DNA from: Allobacillus halotolerans
GTDB lineage: Bacteria > Bacillota > Bacilli > Bacillales > Alkalibacillaceae
Assembly (NCBI RefSeq): GCF_018967645.1
Contig: NZ_JAHLZF010000013.1
Coordinates: forward strand, 710-64,709
Reading direction: 5' to 3'
DNA: 64,000 nucleotides
Of the stretch, positions 55,892-64,000 are shown piece after piece. The position numbers and the translations under genes are program-made. The notes beneath the pieces are model-generated. The model had not been told where the DNA came from. It saw only the letters and a list, made by a program, of their open reading frames with translations, and did not search any database. The first letter of the stretch is position 1. The number at the start of each line of letters is the position of its first letter.

Positions 55892-55896
55892 ATGTA

Positions 55897-57051
55897 ATGG
55901 ATCAGAATCATTTTGATGAACAAACCCAAGAAGCATTAGGACAGCTATTCGAACAGTTCTGGATCCTACGGTCGAAAGAACCAAAGGCGTATCAGCGAAT
56001 CCGGGAACGGGAAAAAGCGTTGAAGCGGTATGTGTCCGATAAATTTGGTTTCGATTTGATCGTCCACCAACATTTCATTAAATTGGAAAAACTACCAGTG
56101 GAAGCAAAAAAATGGATGGGCATTCAGGAGTTTTCTTCCCCGCTTGATTACTCGATTTTTTGTTGTGGATTAGCTTTTTGTGAAAGACGGTCGATTGATG
56201 AGCAATTCCTTCTATCCGATATGACAGAGGATATCCAGGATTTATACCCAGGAGAATTCCCACTCGATTGGACCAATTACCAGCACCGAAAATCACTCGT
56301 CAGAGCACTCAATAAAATGGTCGAATTAAGCTTGATCAAAACCGTCGATGGGGATATTGAGCTGTTCAAAAATCATGAAGATCACGAAGTATTATACGAG
56401 GTCACGGTCTATTCCCGTTATTTCATGCGGACATATCCGGATGAGCTTTTTCATTATGAGACGAAAGAAGAAATTTTGACCAGCGAGTGGAATCGGCATC
56501 ATACCGATGAGCGTCGGAAGCGGGTCTATCGCAAACTGATGTTTTCACCCGTCGTCTACCGTGAGAGTGAAGAGGATTCGGATTTTGCCTATATACGAAA
56601 CTACCGGAATCGATTGCAAGATGATTTGGAGTTTCACACACCCTTTACATTGGAAGTATTCAAAAATGCCGCATTTCTCGTATTAAATGAACGAAAACAA
56701 AAGTACACGTTATTCCCCGACCAAAAAACCATTATGAGCATTGCGCTGCATTTTCAAGCTTATGTCCGTGAAAACGTGACGGAAACATCCATTAATTCCT
56801 TTGGTGAATACAAGCTAACAAATGCGGAATATATCCAGCTGGTTGAAAAGGTCAAAGAAAAATACGGACACGGATGGAGTAAAAAATACCGGGAGATGGA
56901 TCCAAAAGCTATCGCGCAAGATTTATGGCAAGTCTATAAAGAGTGGGAAATGATGGACCGAGAAAAAGATACGGATTTGTTGATCATGAAACCAGCGATG
57001 GCACGGTTAACGGGTTCGTATCCAGCAGACTTTGAGATGGAGGTGGAATGA
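55897..57051 (+). CDS. jetB: Wadjet subunit JetB (MukE-like)
   Basis: 384 residues, DUF2398/TIGR02678 type, winged-helix protein with EFSSPLDYSIFCCGLAFCER and VYRKLMFSPVVYRESEED. Associates with JetA on the SMC complex. Starts five bases after jetA and overlaps jetC by four bases. Confidence 0.9.
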   Translation: MDQNHFDEQTQEALGQLFEQFWILRSKEPKAYQRIREREKALKRYVSDKFGFDLIVHQHFIKLEKLPVEAKKWMGIQEFSSPLDYSIFCCGLAFCERRSIDEQFLLSDMTEDIQDLYPGEFPLDWTNYQHRKSLVRALNKMVELSLIKTVDGDIELFKNHEDHEVLYEVTVYSRYFMRTYPDELFHYETKEEILTSEWNRHHTDERRKRVYRKLMFSPVVYRESEEDSDFAYIRNYRNRLQDDLEFHTPFTLEVFKNAAFLVLNERKQKYTLFPDQKTIMSIALHFQAYVRENVTETSINSFGEYKLTNAEYIQLVEKVKEKYGHGWSKKYREMDPKAIAQDLWQVYKEWEMMDREKDTDLLIMKPAMARLTGSYPADFEMEVE

Positions 57052-60000
57052 AAATGAGCTCGAAATGGCAAATGAACCGAGCGGGCGTCTTGAATTTTTG
57101 GTACTACGATGACGAAGTTTTTGACTTCTCAGATGGAAAGTTACTATTAAGAGGAAGTAATGGTTCCGGTAAGTCCGTCACGATGCAAAGCTTTATTCCG
57201 GTATTATTGGATGGGAAGAAATCACCTGACCGCCTTGATCCATTTGGTTCCAGATCCAGACGAATGGAAGATTATTTATTAGGTGAAAAAGAAGTCGTTA
57301 ACCGTGATGAGCGGACAGGTTATTTATATTTGGAATTCAAACGCACGGATATCGAACAGTACATAACAATCGGGATCGGGCTTCAGGCAAAAAGGAATAA
57401 ACCGATGAAATTTTGGGGATTCGTCGTTACTGATAATCGCCGTGTCGGGCAGGACATCGATTTATTTAAATATGAACAAAATGCCGGTGAGAAGCAAAAG
57501 ATTCCTTTATCTCGAATCGAATTGGAAAATTTGATCGCAGACGGCGGGCATGTTGTCCAAACCCAGACCGAATATATGGAACTCGTCAATAAGTACGTTT
57601 TTGGTTTTGAAACGATGGAAGCTTATGAAGATCTCATCAAATTACTGATCCAATTGAGAAGTCCAAAGCTATCCAAAGATTTTCGCCCGACCGTCATTTA
57701 CGATATTTTGGAAGCTGCCTTACCGCCACTGACGGATGAAGACCTCCGTTACCTATCGGATACCATCGAACAGATGGATCAAACGAAACAACAAATCGAG
57801 CAACTGAAACGGGAAATGGACGCCATCCAGAAATTGAATCACGTTTACACAACGTATAACAAACGTGTGCTGGCTGAACAAGCGGATGGGATGGTCGCCG
57901 CCAATCAGCGGCTTCAACAGAATCAAATGCGTTATGATGAACTGACGGAGGAAAAAACAACCATCGATCAACAGATTGACGAGCTGACGCAATCCATCCG
58001 CGAACTTGAAATCGAACAGGAGACGTACCGGCAAAAAGAAGAGCGACTTTCTGCTCATGACGTCTGGAATATCGAAAAAGAGCGGCTGAATGAGCAAGAA
58101 CGGTTGGAAAAAGAATCAGAAAATCTGCGGAAAAAGACCCAGCAATTGGAGCAGCGGGAGTCCAAGGAACATCAATTGCGTAATGAAAATCGTACATTGG
58201 AAGAAACCATCGGCGAAAAAGAAACCGAAGCAGAAGAAATGCTAGCTGAATTGGAACAAGATGCTTTAGATATTTCTTTCGATGAACAACACCAGATCAA
58301 CGTGCAAGACTACGAGCGAAACCAACAGGCCGAATTCAATTTTTCGGTGTGGATCAAAGAAGCAAGAGACCATTTATCCTTTCTGGAAAAAGTCACAGAC
58401 GAGTTACGCCGGTTTGAACAGTTGAAAGAAAAGATTCAAGAACGGAATAAAGAATTGGCGGATGAAGAAAAGAAATTGGACGATGTGAAAGAACAAGAGC
58501 GCCAGTGGTTTGAACTTTTCGAAGAGGACAAGTCAAAGAAATTAGCGGAAATCCATCAATGGGTTAATGACATCTCTTTGATTTCTGTTTCGGAAGAGGT
58601 GCTTCAACAGGTTTCACGTGCTGTACAGTCACTATACGAACCGACATCCTACGAACAAGTCAAAGACCCATTCAGGCAAGCCGTGTATCAAATGGAACAA
58701 AGGAAGCGGGAAGAACTCTCAAAGCTTGAATTCCAAAACAAGCAATTAACCGAGGAAATCCGTGAAAAAGAAAGTGAATTACACGAGTGGAAACTGAAAA
58801 AAGATCCGGATCCAGAAACAGATCAAATCACAAAAGAAGCAAGAAAACAGCTCACCGACCAAGGGATTCCTCACGTCCCCTTTTATACGGCTGTCGAATT
58901 TCAGGATCATGTTGAAATGGATACGCGGAAACGTCTGGAAGCGGCCTTGACGGATAGCGGTGTGCTGGATGCATTACTGATCGATGAAAGCATTAAGATT
59001 CGCCATGACCGCGTGCTGACCTCTTCACCACAGCTCATGGCGCACACACTAGCAGATTATTTGAAACCTGATTTAGAGGAATCGAGTTTGATTTCCAACC
59101 GTCAAGTCGATGAAGTGTTGCGAAGTATTGTCGTCGGTGAAGAAGCTGAAGCGGGTGTGCATTCACTGGATGAACGGGGAGGCTATCAAATCGGACTCGT
59201 GAAGGGTCATGCGGTTCCGATCGATGAAGTCCGTTTTATCGGACGGAATGCACGAAAACGATACCGCCAAGAACAAATCGACCAACTGCAACAGGAGATC
59301 AAGCAACGAATCGAGCAAAAAGCAAGACTCGACAAGCACATCGAGGAAATTCATTCGGACATTGCACAAGCCCATGAACAATTGACCCAGTTTCCGAATG
59401 ATGACGATTTACACCATAATTTTAACCAAATCGCCAAACTACGCATGCAAATGGAACACCATCAATCAAGAATGAGCGATTTATCCGATCAACTGAAGGA
59501 AATTCATCAGGAATATTCCAAAGTAAAGCTCCTCGTTGATGAAAAAACGCGTACGATGAACATCGAACGAACCATGCCCGCATATCAAGAAGCCATTCGA
59601 TATGCGAAAACGTATTTGGATAATTTAAATCATTTGGAGAAAGTTCACCTCAAAAAAATTCATCACCTGAGTCGAAAACAATACATCAGTGAGCAATTGG
59701 AAGAATTAATCGATGAGGTGGATGAACTAAAAGGCGAGATGAACAAAATTGATGACCGGATCAAAATGAGCGAAAAGAACCTGCAAGAAATCGAAAACCA
59801 ATTGGCTCAAGCAGGTGTACAAGATATCCGCAATCAAATTGTGGAAGTGCAACAAAAATTAAAGGACATTGCAGAACAATCGACCGAATGCCAAACGACC
59901 AAGCCGAGAAAAGAAGAAGCGTTAAAATATTTAGAGGAAAAAATCAACACGGAAAAACATCAATTGCACTTTTCACAGAAAATGTTCAAAGCCTGGACTG

Positions 60001-61187
60001 TTACATTCGAAAAAGAATTGAACTTAGGCTTTGTCGAAGAACCAGCTGATGAAGTGGATGTTGCTTTAGCGAAGGAAATCAAAAAGCAATATGGACATTT
60101 GCTGAAAGAAAAAGATGGCAGCCATCTATTAGGTAGATTGACGGACGAATACTATAAACAACAAACAGATCTCATGGAATACCGGATGACGAGCTATGAC
60201 CAGTATACAGAACCATTTGATTGGATGAAGTCGGTCAGCGATGAACAAGAGCTCCTATTCATTAATCACTGGAAGCGAGTGGCGACAAGACGGATTATTG
60301 AACTTGATTACCAAGGTAAACTCGTCAACACGTATGCGGTGCAATCACTGATTGAAGAAGACTACGCCAGACAAGAAAATCGATTGAATGAACAAGACAA
60401 ACAACTCTATGAAGAAATTTTATTCAATTCCGTCGGTCAAAAATTGCGTGCCCGGATTCGCCGAGCCGAGCAGTGGGTCAAACAAATGAAGCAATTGATG
60501 GAAAACCGTAACACATCATCAGGCCTGACGTTTTCGATCAAATGGAAGCCAAGAACGGCAGAAACCGAAGAAGAATTGGATACGGTCGATTTGGTCGATC
60601 TGTTGAGGCAAGACCCACGATTGCTGAAAGATAGCGATTTAGAGAAAATCACGGTCCATTTCCGATCAAAAATTGATAAAGCAAAAGAAGAAGTCGAGAA
60701 CAGTTCAGAAATGCAAACATTACTTCAAGTATTAAAAGAAGTTCTTGATTACCGAAAATGGTTTTCATTTGTTCTCTATTTCCAACGCGAAGGCGAAAAC
60801 CGCCGCGAACTGACCAATCATCAGTTTTATAAATTCAGTGGTGGCGAAAAGGCGATGGCGATGTATATCCCGTTATTTACGGCCAGTTACTCCAGGTATT
60901 TGGAGGCCGCCGATCATGCGCCTTATATCATTTCGTTAGATGAGGCATTTGCCGGAGTCGATGAAAACAACATCCGAGAAATGTTCGAAATCGTTGAGAC
61001 GCTTGGATTTGATTATATGATGAACTCGCAGGTATTATGGGGCGATTATGATACGATCAGTAAGTTATCCGTTTGTGAATTGGTCCGACCGAAAAATGCC
61101 GACTATGTCACCGTCATTCGTTACCAATGGGAGGGTGAAAAAATGGCACTACAAGTTGATGACGAGCAGATGAAGGTGGAAATATGA
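57048..61187 (+). CDS. jetC: Wadjet subunit JetC (SMC/MukB-like ATPase)
   Basis: 1379 residues, TIGR02680 type. Walker A LRGSNGSGKSV near residue 35-43, two long coiled-coil arms flanking a hinge-like region around 640-720, ABC signature FSGGEKAMAMY near 1263 and Walker B YIISLDEAFAGVDENN near 1293. Motor that extrudes DNA loops to gauge circular DNA size. A second ATG at 57054 is also possible. Confidence 0.93.
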   Translation: MKMSSKWQMNRAGVLNFWYYDDEVFDFSDGKLLLRGSNGSGKSVTMQSFIPVLLDGKKSPDRLDPFGSRSRRMEDYLLGEKEVVNRDERTGYLYLEFKRTDIEQYITIGIGLQAKRNKPMKFWGFVVTDNRRVGQDIDLFKYEQNAGEKQKIPLSRIELENLIADGGHVVQTQTEYMELVNKYVFGFETMEAYEDLIKLLIQLRSPKLSKDFRPTVIYDILEAALPPLTDEDLRYLSDTIEQMDQTKQQIEQLKREMDAIQKLNHVYTTYNKRVLAEQADGMVAANQRLQQNQMRYDELTEEKTTIDQQIDELTQSIRELEIEQETYRQKEERLSAHDVWNIEKERLNEQERLEKESENLRKKTQQLEQRESKEHQLRNENRTLEETIGEKETEAEEMLAELEQDALDISFDEQHQINVQDYERNQQAEFNFSVWIKEARDHLSFLEKVTDELRRFEQLKEKIQERNKELADEEKKLDDVKEQERQWFELFEEDKSKKLAEIHQWVNDISLISVSEEVLQQVSRAVQSLYEPTSYEQVKDPFRQAVYQMEQRKREELSKLEFQNKQLTEEIREKESELHEWKLKKDPDPETDQITKEARKQLTDQGIPHVPFYTAVEFQDHVEMDTRKRLEAALTDSGVLDALLIDESIKIRHDRVLTSSPQLMAHTLADYLKPDLEESSLISNRQVDEVLRSIVVGEEAEAGVHSLDERGGYQIGLVKGHAVPIDEVRFIGRNARKRYRQEQIDQLQQEIKQRIEQKARLDKHIEEIHSDIAQAHEQLTQFPNDDDLHHNFNQIAKLRMQMEHHQSRMSDLSDQLKEIHQEYSKVKLLVDEKTRTMNIERTMPAYQEAIRYAKTYLDNLNHLEKVHLKKIHHLSRKQYISEQLEELIDEVDELKGEMNKIDDRIKMSEKNLQEIENQLAQAGVQDIRNQIVEVQQKLKDIAEQSTECQTTKPRKEEALKYLEEKINTEKHQLHFSQKMFKAWTVTFEKELNLGFVEEPADEVDVALAKEIKKQYGHLLKEKDGSHLLGRLTDEYYKQQTDLMEYRMTSYDQYTEPFDWMKSVSDEQELLFINHWKRVATRRIIELDYQGKLVNTYAVQSLIEEDYARQENRLNEQDKQLYEEILFNSVGQKLRARIRRAEQWVKQMKQLMENRNTSSGLTFSIKWKPRTAETEEELDTVDLVDLLRQDPRLLKDSDLEKITVHFRSKIDKAKEEVENSSEMQTLLQVLKEVLDYRKWFSFVLYFQREGENRRELTNHQFYKFSGGEKAMAMYIPLFTASYSRYLEAADHAPYIISLDEAFAGVDENNIREMFEIVETLGFDYMMNSQVLWGDYDTISKLSVCELVRPKNADYVTVIRYQWEGEKMALQVDDEQMKVEI

Positions 61188-62467
61188 TGGACGAAGCGAT
61201 TGATTATTTTACCGGTGAACCGGGTTTCGCACGTCTATTTGTACGGTTCAAGGAAAAATATGAATCACTGGGCCGAATCGGTGGGACAGTGACGATTTCA
61301 GACTTCAGTGAACGTGAACTAGAGTCGGTTGCAAGATTCCTTGGCCGGACGATCAATGAGTTAAGACAAGCTGGTAAGGTTTCCCTGATTCAGTTCGAAC
61401 GACAACTAGAACGAACAAGGTTTCACACGATTGATCTGTTTGATTTATTGGAAGCTTTTTTTGAGAAACCATTGCTGTCAAAAAAAGAGCAAAAACAAAG
61501 TCGGCTAGCTGAAACGGAAGCTGTGTTGTACCAGCTTCAGGAAGAATGGAAGGAACTATCCTTTTGGTTTGACTACCTTCGCCAGAAAAATGCTGATTCT
61601 TACTGGATCCATAAGTTCATTGAAGAAACGCCAAATGTTTTCCAACTCACGGTACATTGGTTAGGGAAAGCCTTTCACGAATTACCATCGAAGTACGAAA
61701 GGCTTCCGATTTTTAGCAATCGAATCACCCGGGATCCACATGCTTTTGATTTAAACACGACCGTTGGGAAACTGTGGCTCCATCTGTTGGCTGTCCATTC
61801 TGCAAAAGATTCAGAATCGGTCAACGTACCAACCGATAGCGAATCGATGAATGATTTATTATTATCGTACAATATTTTGCGCGATGATATAACGAACGCA
61901 GTGACCGTCGCAAATCTCATCGCGGAAACAAACGAAGGAATCCACCCCGTTTGGAAAGCGGCAGCTGAGACAAACAGCGTGTTAAACATTCCATTACGCG
62001 AAATGGTTCAAATGGATAGAGCGTATCCAAAAGTAGGGAATCAAGTTTGGGTGATCGAAAACTCAGGTGTCTATTCGAGTATTCTGGATGAATGCCCGAA
62101 TGCTCCAATCATCTGTACGCAAGGCCAATTTAAACTGACAGCCTTGCTGCTAATGGATCTACTGGTCGATGCAAACTGCGAACTCGTATACTCCGGCGAT
62201 TTGGATCCAGAGGGGGTTGGCATGGCAGCCAGATTGCTCGAACGGTACCCGAATCATTTAACGTTGTGGAAAATGGACGTTGACCAATATAGTGAAAATC
62301 AATCAGAGGCCTCACTTACAACCGAGCGACTCAACAAGCTGAATTCCATAACCGCACCAGCATTGCAGCCATTGATTGAGCGAATGAAACAGGACCAAAA
62401 AGCCAGCTATCAAGAAGCATTTATTGAAGAAATGATCGATGAGTTGAATGCCGTTTTGCCGGTTTAA
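61184..62467 (+). CDS. jetD: Wadjet nuclease JetD (Toprim/topoisomerase VI-like)
   Basis: 427 residues, DUF3323-DUF2399 (TIGR02679) layout. The C-terminal Toprim domain has E290 in VIENSGVYSS and D339/D341 in YSGDLDPEGVG, the metal-binding acids for DNA cleavage. Overlaps jetC by four bases. Cleaves small circular DNA captured by JetABC. Confidence 0.92.
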   Translation: MMDEAIDYFTGEPGFARLFVRFKEKYESLGRIGGTVTISDFSERELESVARFLGRTINELRQAGKVSLIQFERQLERTRFHTIDLFDLLEAFFEKPLLSKKEQKQSRLAETEAVLYQLQEEWKELSFWFDYLRQKNADSYWIHKFIEETPNVFQLTVHWLGKAFHELPSKYERLPIFSNRITRDPHAFDLNTTVGKLWLHLLAVHSAKDSESVNVPTDSESMNDLLLSYNILRDDITNAVTVANLIAETNEGIHPVWKAAAETNSVLNIPLREMVQMDRAYPKVGNQVWVIENSGVYSSILDECPNAPIICTQGQFKLTALLLMDLLVDANCELVYSGDLDPEGVGMAARLLERYPNHLTLWKMDVDQYSENQSEASLTTERLNKLNSITAPALQPLIERMKQDQKASYQEAFIEEMIDELNAVLPV

Positions 62468-62536
62468 GCGGGTGAATTGTCTTGTTGAAGGACTAATCAA
62501 TTCAAAATCAACAAAATCATGAATGAGGTGAATCAA

Positions 62537-62782
62537 TTGGTACCTATTTCAATGAAAGAATACTTAAGAAAAGTAGAAGGATCAAAAGCAAAAAAAGCAG
62601 AGGTAAAAGCTAGTATTCAAGCAGCTGTTAAGGACAAAAAGAAAGGTGTAACATGCATTATATGCGACCAACCCATTTGGGCGATTGGAGCAGGTACGAT
62701 GGATCAAAACATGTGTTTTACTTGTATGACAGGTGAAGCAGATAGTCCGGAAGATTATGAAATAGATACAGTTTGTCCATAG
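62537..62782 (+). CDS. small zinc-ribbon protein
   Basis: 81 residues from TTG 62537 with TGAGGTGA upstream. A Lys-rich helical N-terminal half is followed by CIICDQPIWAIG and MCFTC, a four-Cys zinc ribbon, and an acidic tail. Unknown function; lies 69 bases after jetD on the same strand, so it may ride with the defence island. Confidence 0.75.
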   Translation: MVPISMKEYLRKVEGSKAKKAEVKASIQAAVKDKKKGVTCIICDQPIWAIGAGTMDQNMCFTCMTGEADSPEDYEIDTVCP

Positions 62783-62927
62783 GAAGTGTTTAAAATAAAC
62801 TAAAAATAGATTCTTTTGCCAAAAGTTTTCCTTAATTAGTGATAAAATAAATTTATCAAGAAAAACCTTTTACAAAAAATAACTTATAATAAAATACATC
62901 ACAAAAATTATTAAGAGGTGGTTTCAC

Positions 62928-63089
62928 ATGACTGCTGATGAGGTTATGAGAGAAATTGAAAGCATGGAGAACGCTGAGCGTATAAAATTGCTGAACAAAC
63001 TATTTGATCAATACTTCGATAATAGACCTCCTAAAGAACAAATTATCAAAGAAAAAGATGAGTCTTTTTGGGGAAAAGATGATGAATAG
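62928..63089 (+). CDS. putative antitoxin of a MazEF-like pair
   Basis: 53 residues from ATG 62928 with AGAGGTGG upstream. An N-terminal helix (ADEVMREIESMENAERIKLL) is followed by an acidic C-terminal tail (KEKDESFWGKDDE) of the kind that wraps MazF. Its stop lies inside the next gene, so the pair is translationally coupled. Confidence 0.75.
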   Translation: MTADEVMREIESMENAERIKLLNKLFDQYFDNRPPKEQIIKEKDESFWGKDDE

Positions 63090-63396
63090 GAAAGGAAAAC
63101 GAGGAGAATTATGGATTGTCGAAGTCAATGGAAAAAGAAGACCAGTGGTAATTGTGACCAACGATCAGGTAGTAGCTGAGTTAGACCACGTAATTGCAAC
63201 GGTAACAAGTAAATCTCCTAGAAATAACTATGATGTCGTCATAAAATATTGGGAAAAAGCTGGATTAGCTAAACCTTCTGTTGTAAGGTGCACCAAACTA
63301 AACACACTTCACTTCGAAGAGCTGTTATTTAAAATTGGAAAGTTAGAGAATAGTGATTTAGAAAATGTTTTATCCACTATTAGAAATTATTTTTAA
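63079..63396 (+). CDS. MazF/PemK-family endoribonuclease toxin
   Basis: 105 residues from ATG 63079 (or 63082); the longer frame to 63004 would overlap most of the antitoxin. KRGELWIVEVNGKRRPVVIV is the PemK/MazF signature, with the catalytic Arg in KRRP and a Thr/Ser in ATVTSK. Cleaves mRNA when free of antitoxin. Overlaps the antitoxin gene by 11 bases. Confidence 0.88.
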   Translation: MMNRKGKRGELWIVEVNGKRRPVVIVTNDQVVAELDHVIATVTSKSPRNNYDVVIKYWEKAGLAKPSVVRCTKLNTLHFEELLFKIGKLENSDLENVLSTIRNYF

Positions 63397-63406
63397 TAAC
63401 TGTAAA

Positions 63407-63449
63407 GTAGCTCGTATTCCATTTATGGGTTGCGGGCTTATTTTTTTAA
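63407..63449 (+). terminator. terminator of the toxin-antitoxin pair
   Basis: AGCTCG pairs with CGGGCT, with an inner CCA/TGG pairing, followed by TTATTTTTTT. Confidence 0.6.
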
Positions 63450-63541
63450 CCTACAGATAAATAAAGGTAATTTTCCCTCTATTGTCGTATAAGTTAGGTA
63501 TATATAATAAATTGTTTAGAAAACGACAAAGAGGGTGCGAG

Positions 63542-63928
63542 ATGAAAATACTCATACGAGTTTCAGAGATTCTGTTAGGAATTATCTTTTTAGGAGCCGG
63601 CTTGAACGGATATGTTGTTTTGTTTGGATATGAAGAGATCATTCCAACCAGCCCTGCTGCCATGGAGTTTTTCAACGAACCGTATTTGCTGGCAATGGAG
63701 AAAGGTGTCGAAATCATCGCTGGATTCATGCTTCTCATTCGTAGGTTTGTCCCATTGGCGATCATTCTATTAGCAAGCCTTGTTGCAAACATACTGGCTT
63801 TTCATATTTTCGTTGATTCGGAGTTATTACCACTCGCCATTGTCGTTACTTTATTAGAAGGTGTTTTAGTATGGGGTTATTGGGAGCACTTCAGGGGACT
63901 GTTCGCTAGCAAGCCTACAATAAGATGA
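63542..63928 (+). CDS. DoxX-like membrane protein
   Basis: 128 residues from ATG 63542 (AGAGGGTG upstream). Four hydrophobic helices; ILLGIIFLGAGLNGYVVLFG and EIIAGFMLLIRRF resemble the DoxX family. Role unknown. Confidence 0.7.
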   Translation: MKILIRVSEILLGIIFLGAGLNGYVVLFGYEEIIPTSPAAMEFFNEPYLLAMEKGVEIIAGFMLLIRRFVPLAIILLASLVANILAFHIFVDSELLPLAIVVTLLEGVLVWGYWEHFRGLFASKPTIR

Positions 63929-63942
63929 TTCTACAAAACTTG

Positions 63943-63984
63943 AAAACCGTCCAACCGGGTTACTAGCTCAGCAGGACGGTTTTA
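63943..63984 (+). terminator. terminator of the DoxX-like gene
   Basis: AAAACCGTCC pairs with GGACGGTTTT. Confidence 0.85.
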
Positions 63985-64000
63985 TAATCCCTACTCAAGT

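Overview
The window is a stretch of a Bacillaceae (Firmicutes) chromosome. The evidence is a trnD-like tRNA cluster, strong AAGGAGG-type ribosome binding sites with frequent TTG and GTG starts, TPP and guanine riboswitches, and HssRS/HrtAB, CsoR/CopAZ and CadCA modules typical of low-to-moderate GC Gram-positives. Species cannot be fixed from the sequence alone.

Layout. 1-1130: three 73-bp tandem repeats, then nine tRNA genes and a terminator. 1.5-6.3 kb: a lipoprotein, a small zinc-ribbon-like protein and a TPP-riboswitch thiamine salvage operon (SDR-thiM-thiD-thiE). 6.3-12.2 kb (minus strand): an esterase, then the haem-stress locus hrtB-hrtA, hssR-hssS and a small haem-copper-oxidase-like membrane protein. 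Both hrtB and the small membrane gene have an HssR-type direct repeat upstream. 12.3-27.3 kb: two brnQ paralogues, an acyl-CoA ligase, ahpCF with a PerR-like box, an M28 peptidase, a tRNA-dihydrouridine synthase, an orphan pdxS, and a GntR regulator whose likely operators lie at its own gene and at the second brnQ. 27.6-33.1 kb: an old-yellow-enzyme gene divergent from a SirTM-type operon (GcvH-like, macrodomain, sirtuin, lipoate ligase, LLM flavoenzyme). 33.4-46.1 kb: an MFS exporter, a small hydrophobic peptide gene with a self-complementary mRNA (type I toxin-like), csoR-copA-copZ, cadC-cadA, a DUF305 protein, an AT-rich accessory patch with a secreted protein and a divergent 35-residue membrane peptide, and a rhodanese-DUF302-glutaredoxin cluster behind a CsoR-like operator. 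46.2-53.5 kb: an intact IS256-family element inside a repeat array, a pentapeptide-repeat protein, an aldo-keto reductase, a guanine riboswitch driving an NCS2 permease plus a Rieske oxygenase, and a solitary circularly permuted glycine-betaine-binding lipoprotein. 54.4-64 kb: a complete type I Wadjet system (jetABCD), a MazEF-like toxin-antitoxin pair and a DoxX-like protein.

The most unusual feature is spread over the window. At least seven intergenic arrays have an exact or near-exact 21-bp period, and one has a 52-bp period. Most variants share an ATTAAGCGGCT-like core beside a variable half. 21 bp is two helical turns, so the cores would lie on one face of the DNA. They occur only between genes, mostly just after gene ends. 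I do not recognise them as a named family.

Gene decay is visible next to several intact genes: tails of an SDR, a BmpA-type permease and a second dihydrouridine synthase, and a small gene with an in-frame stop after thiE.
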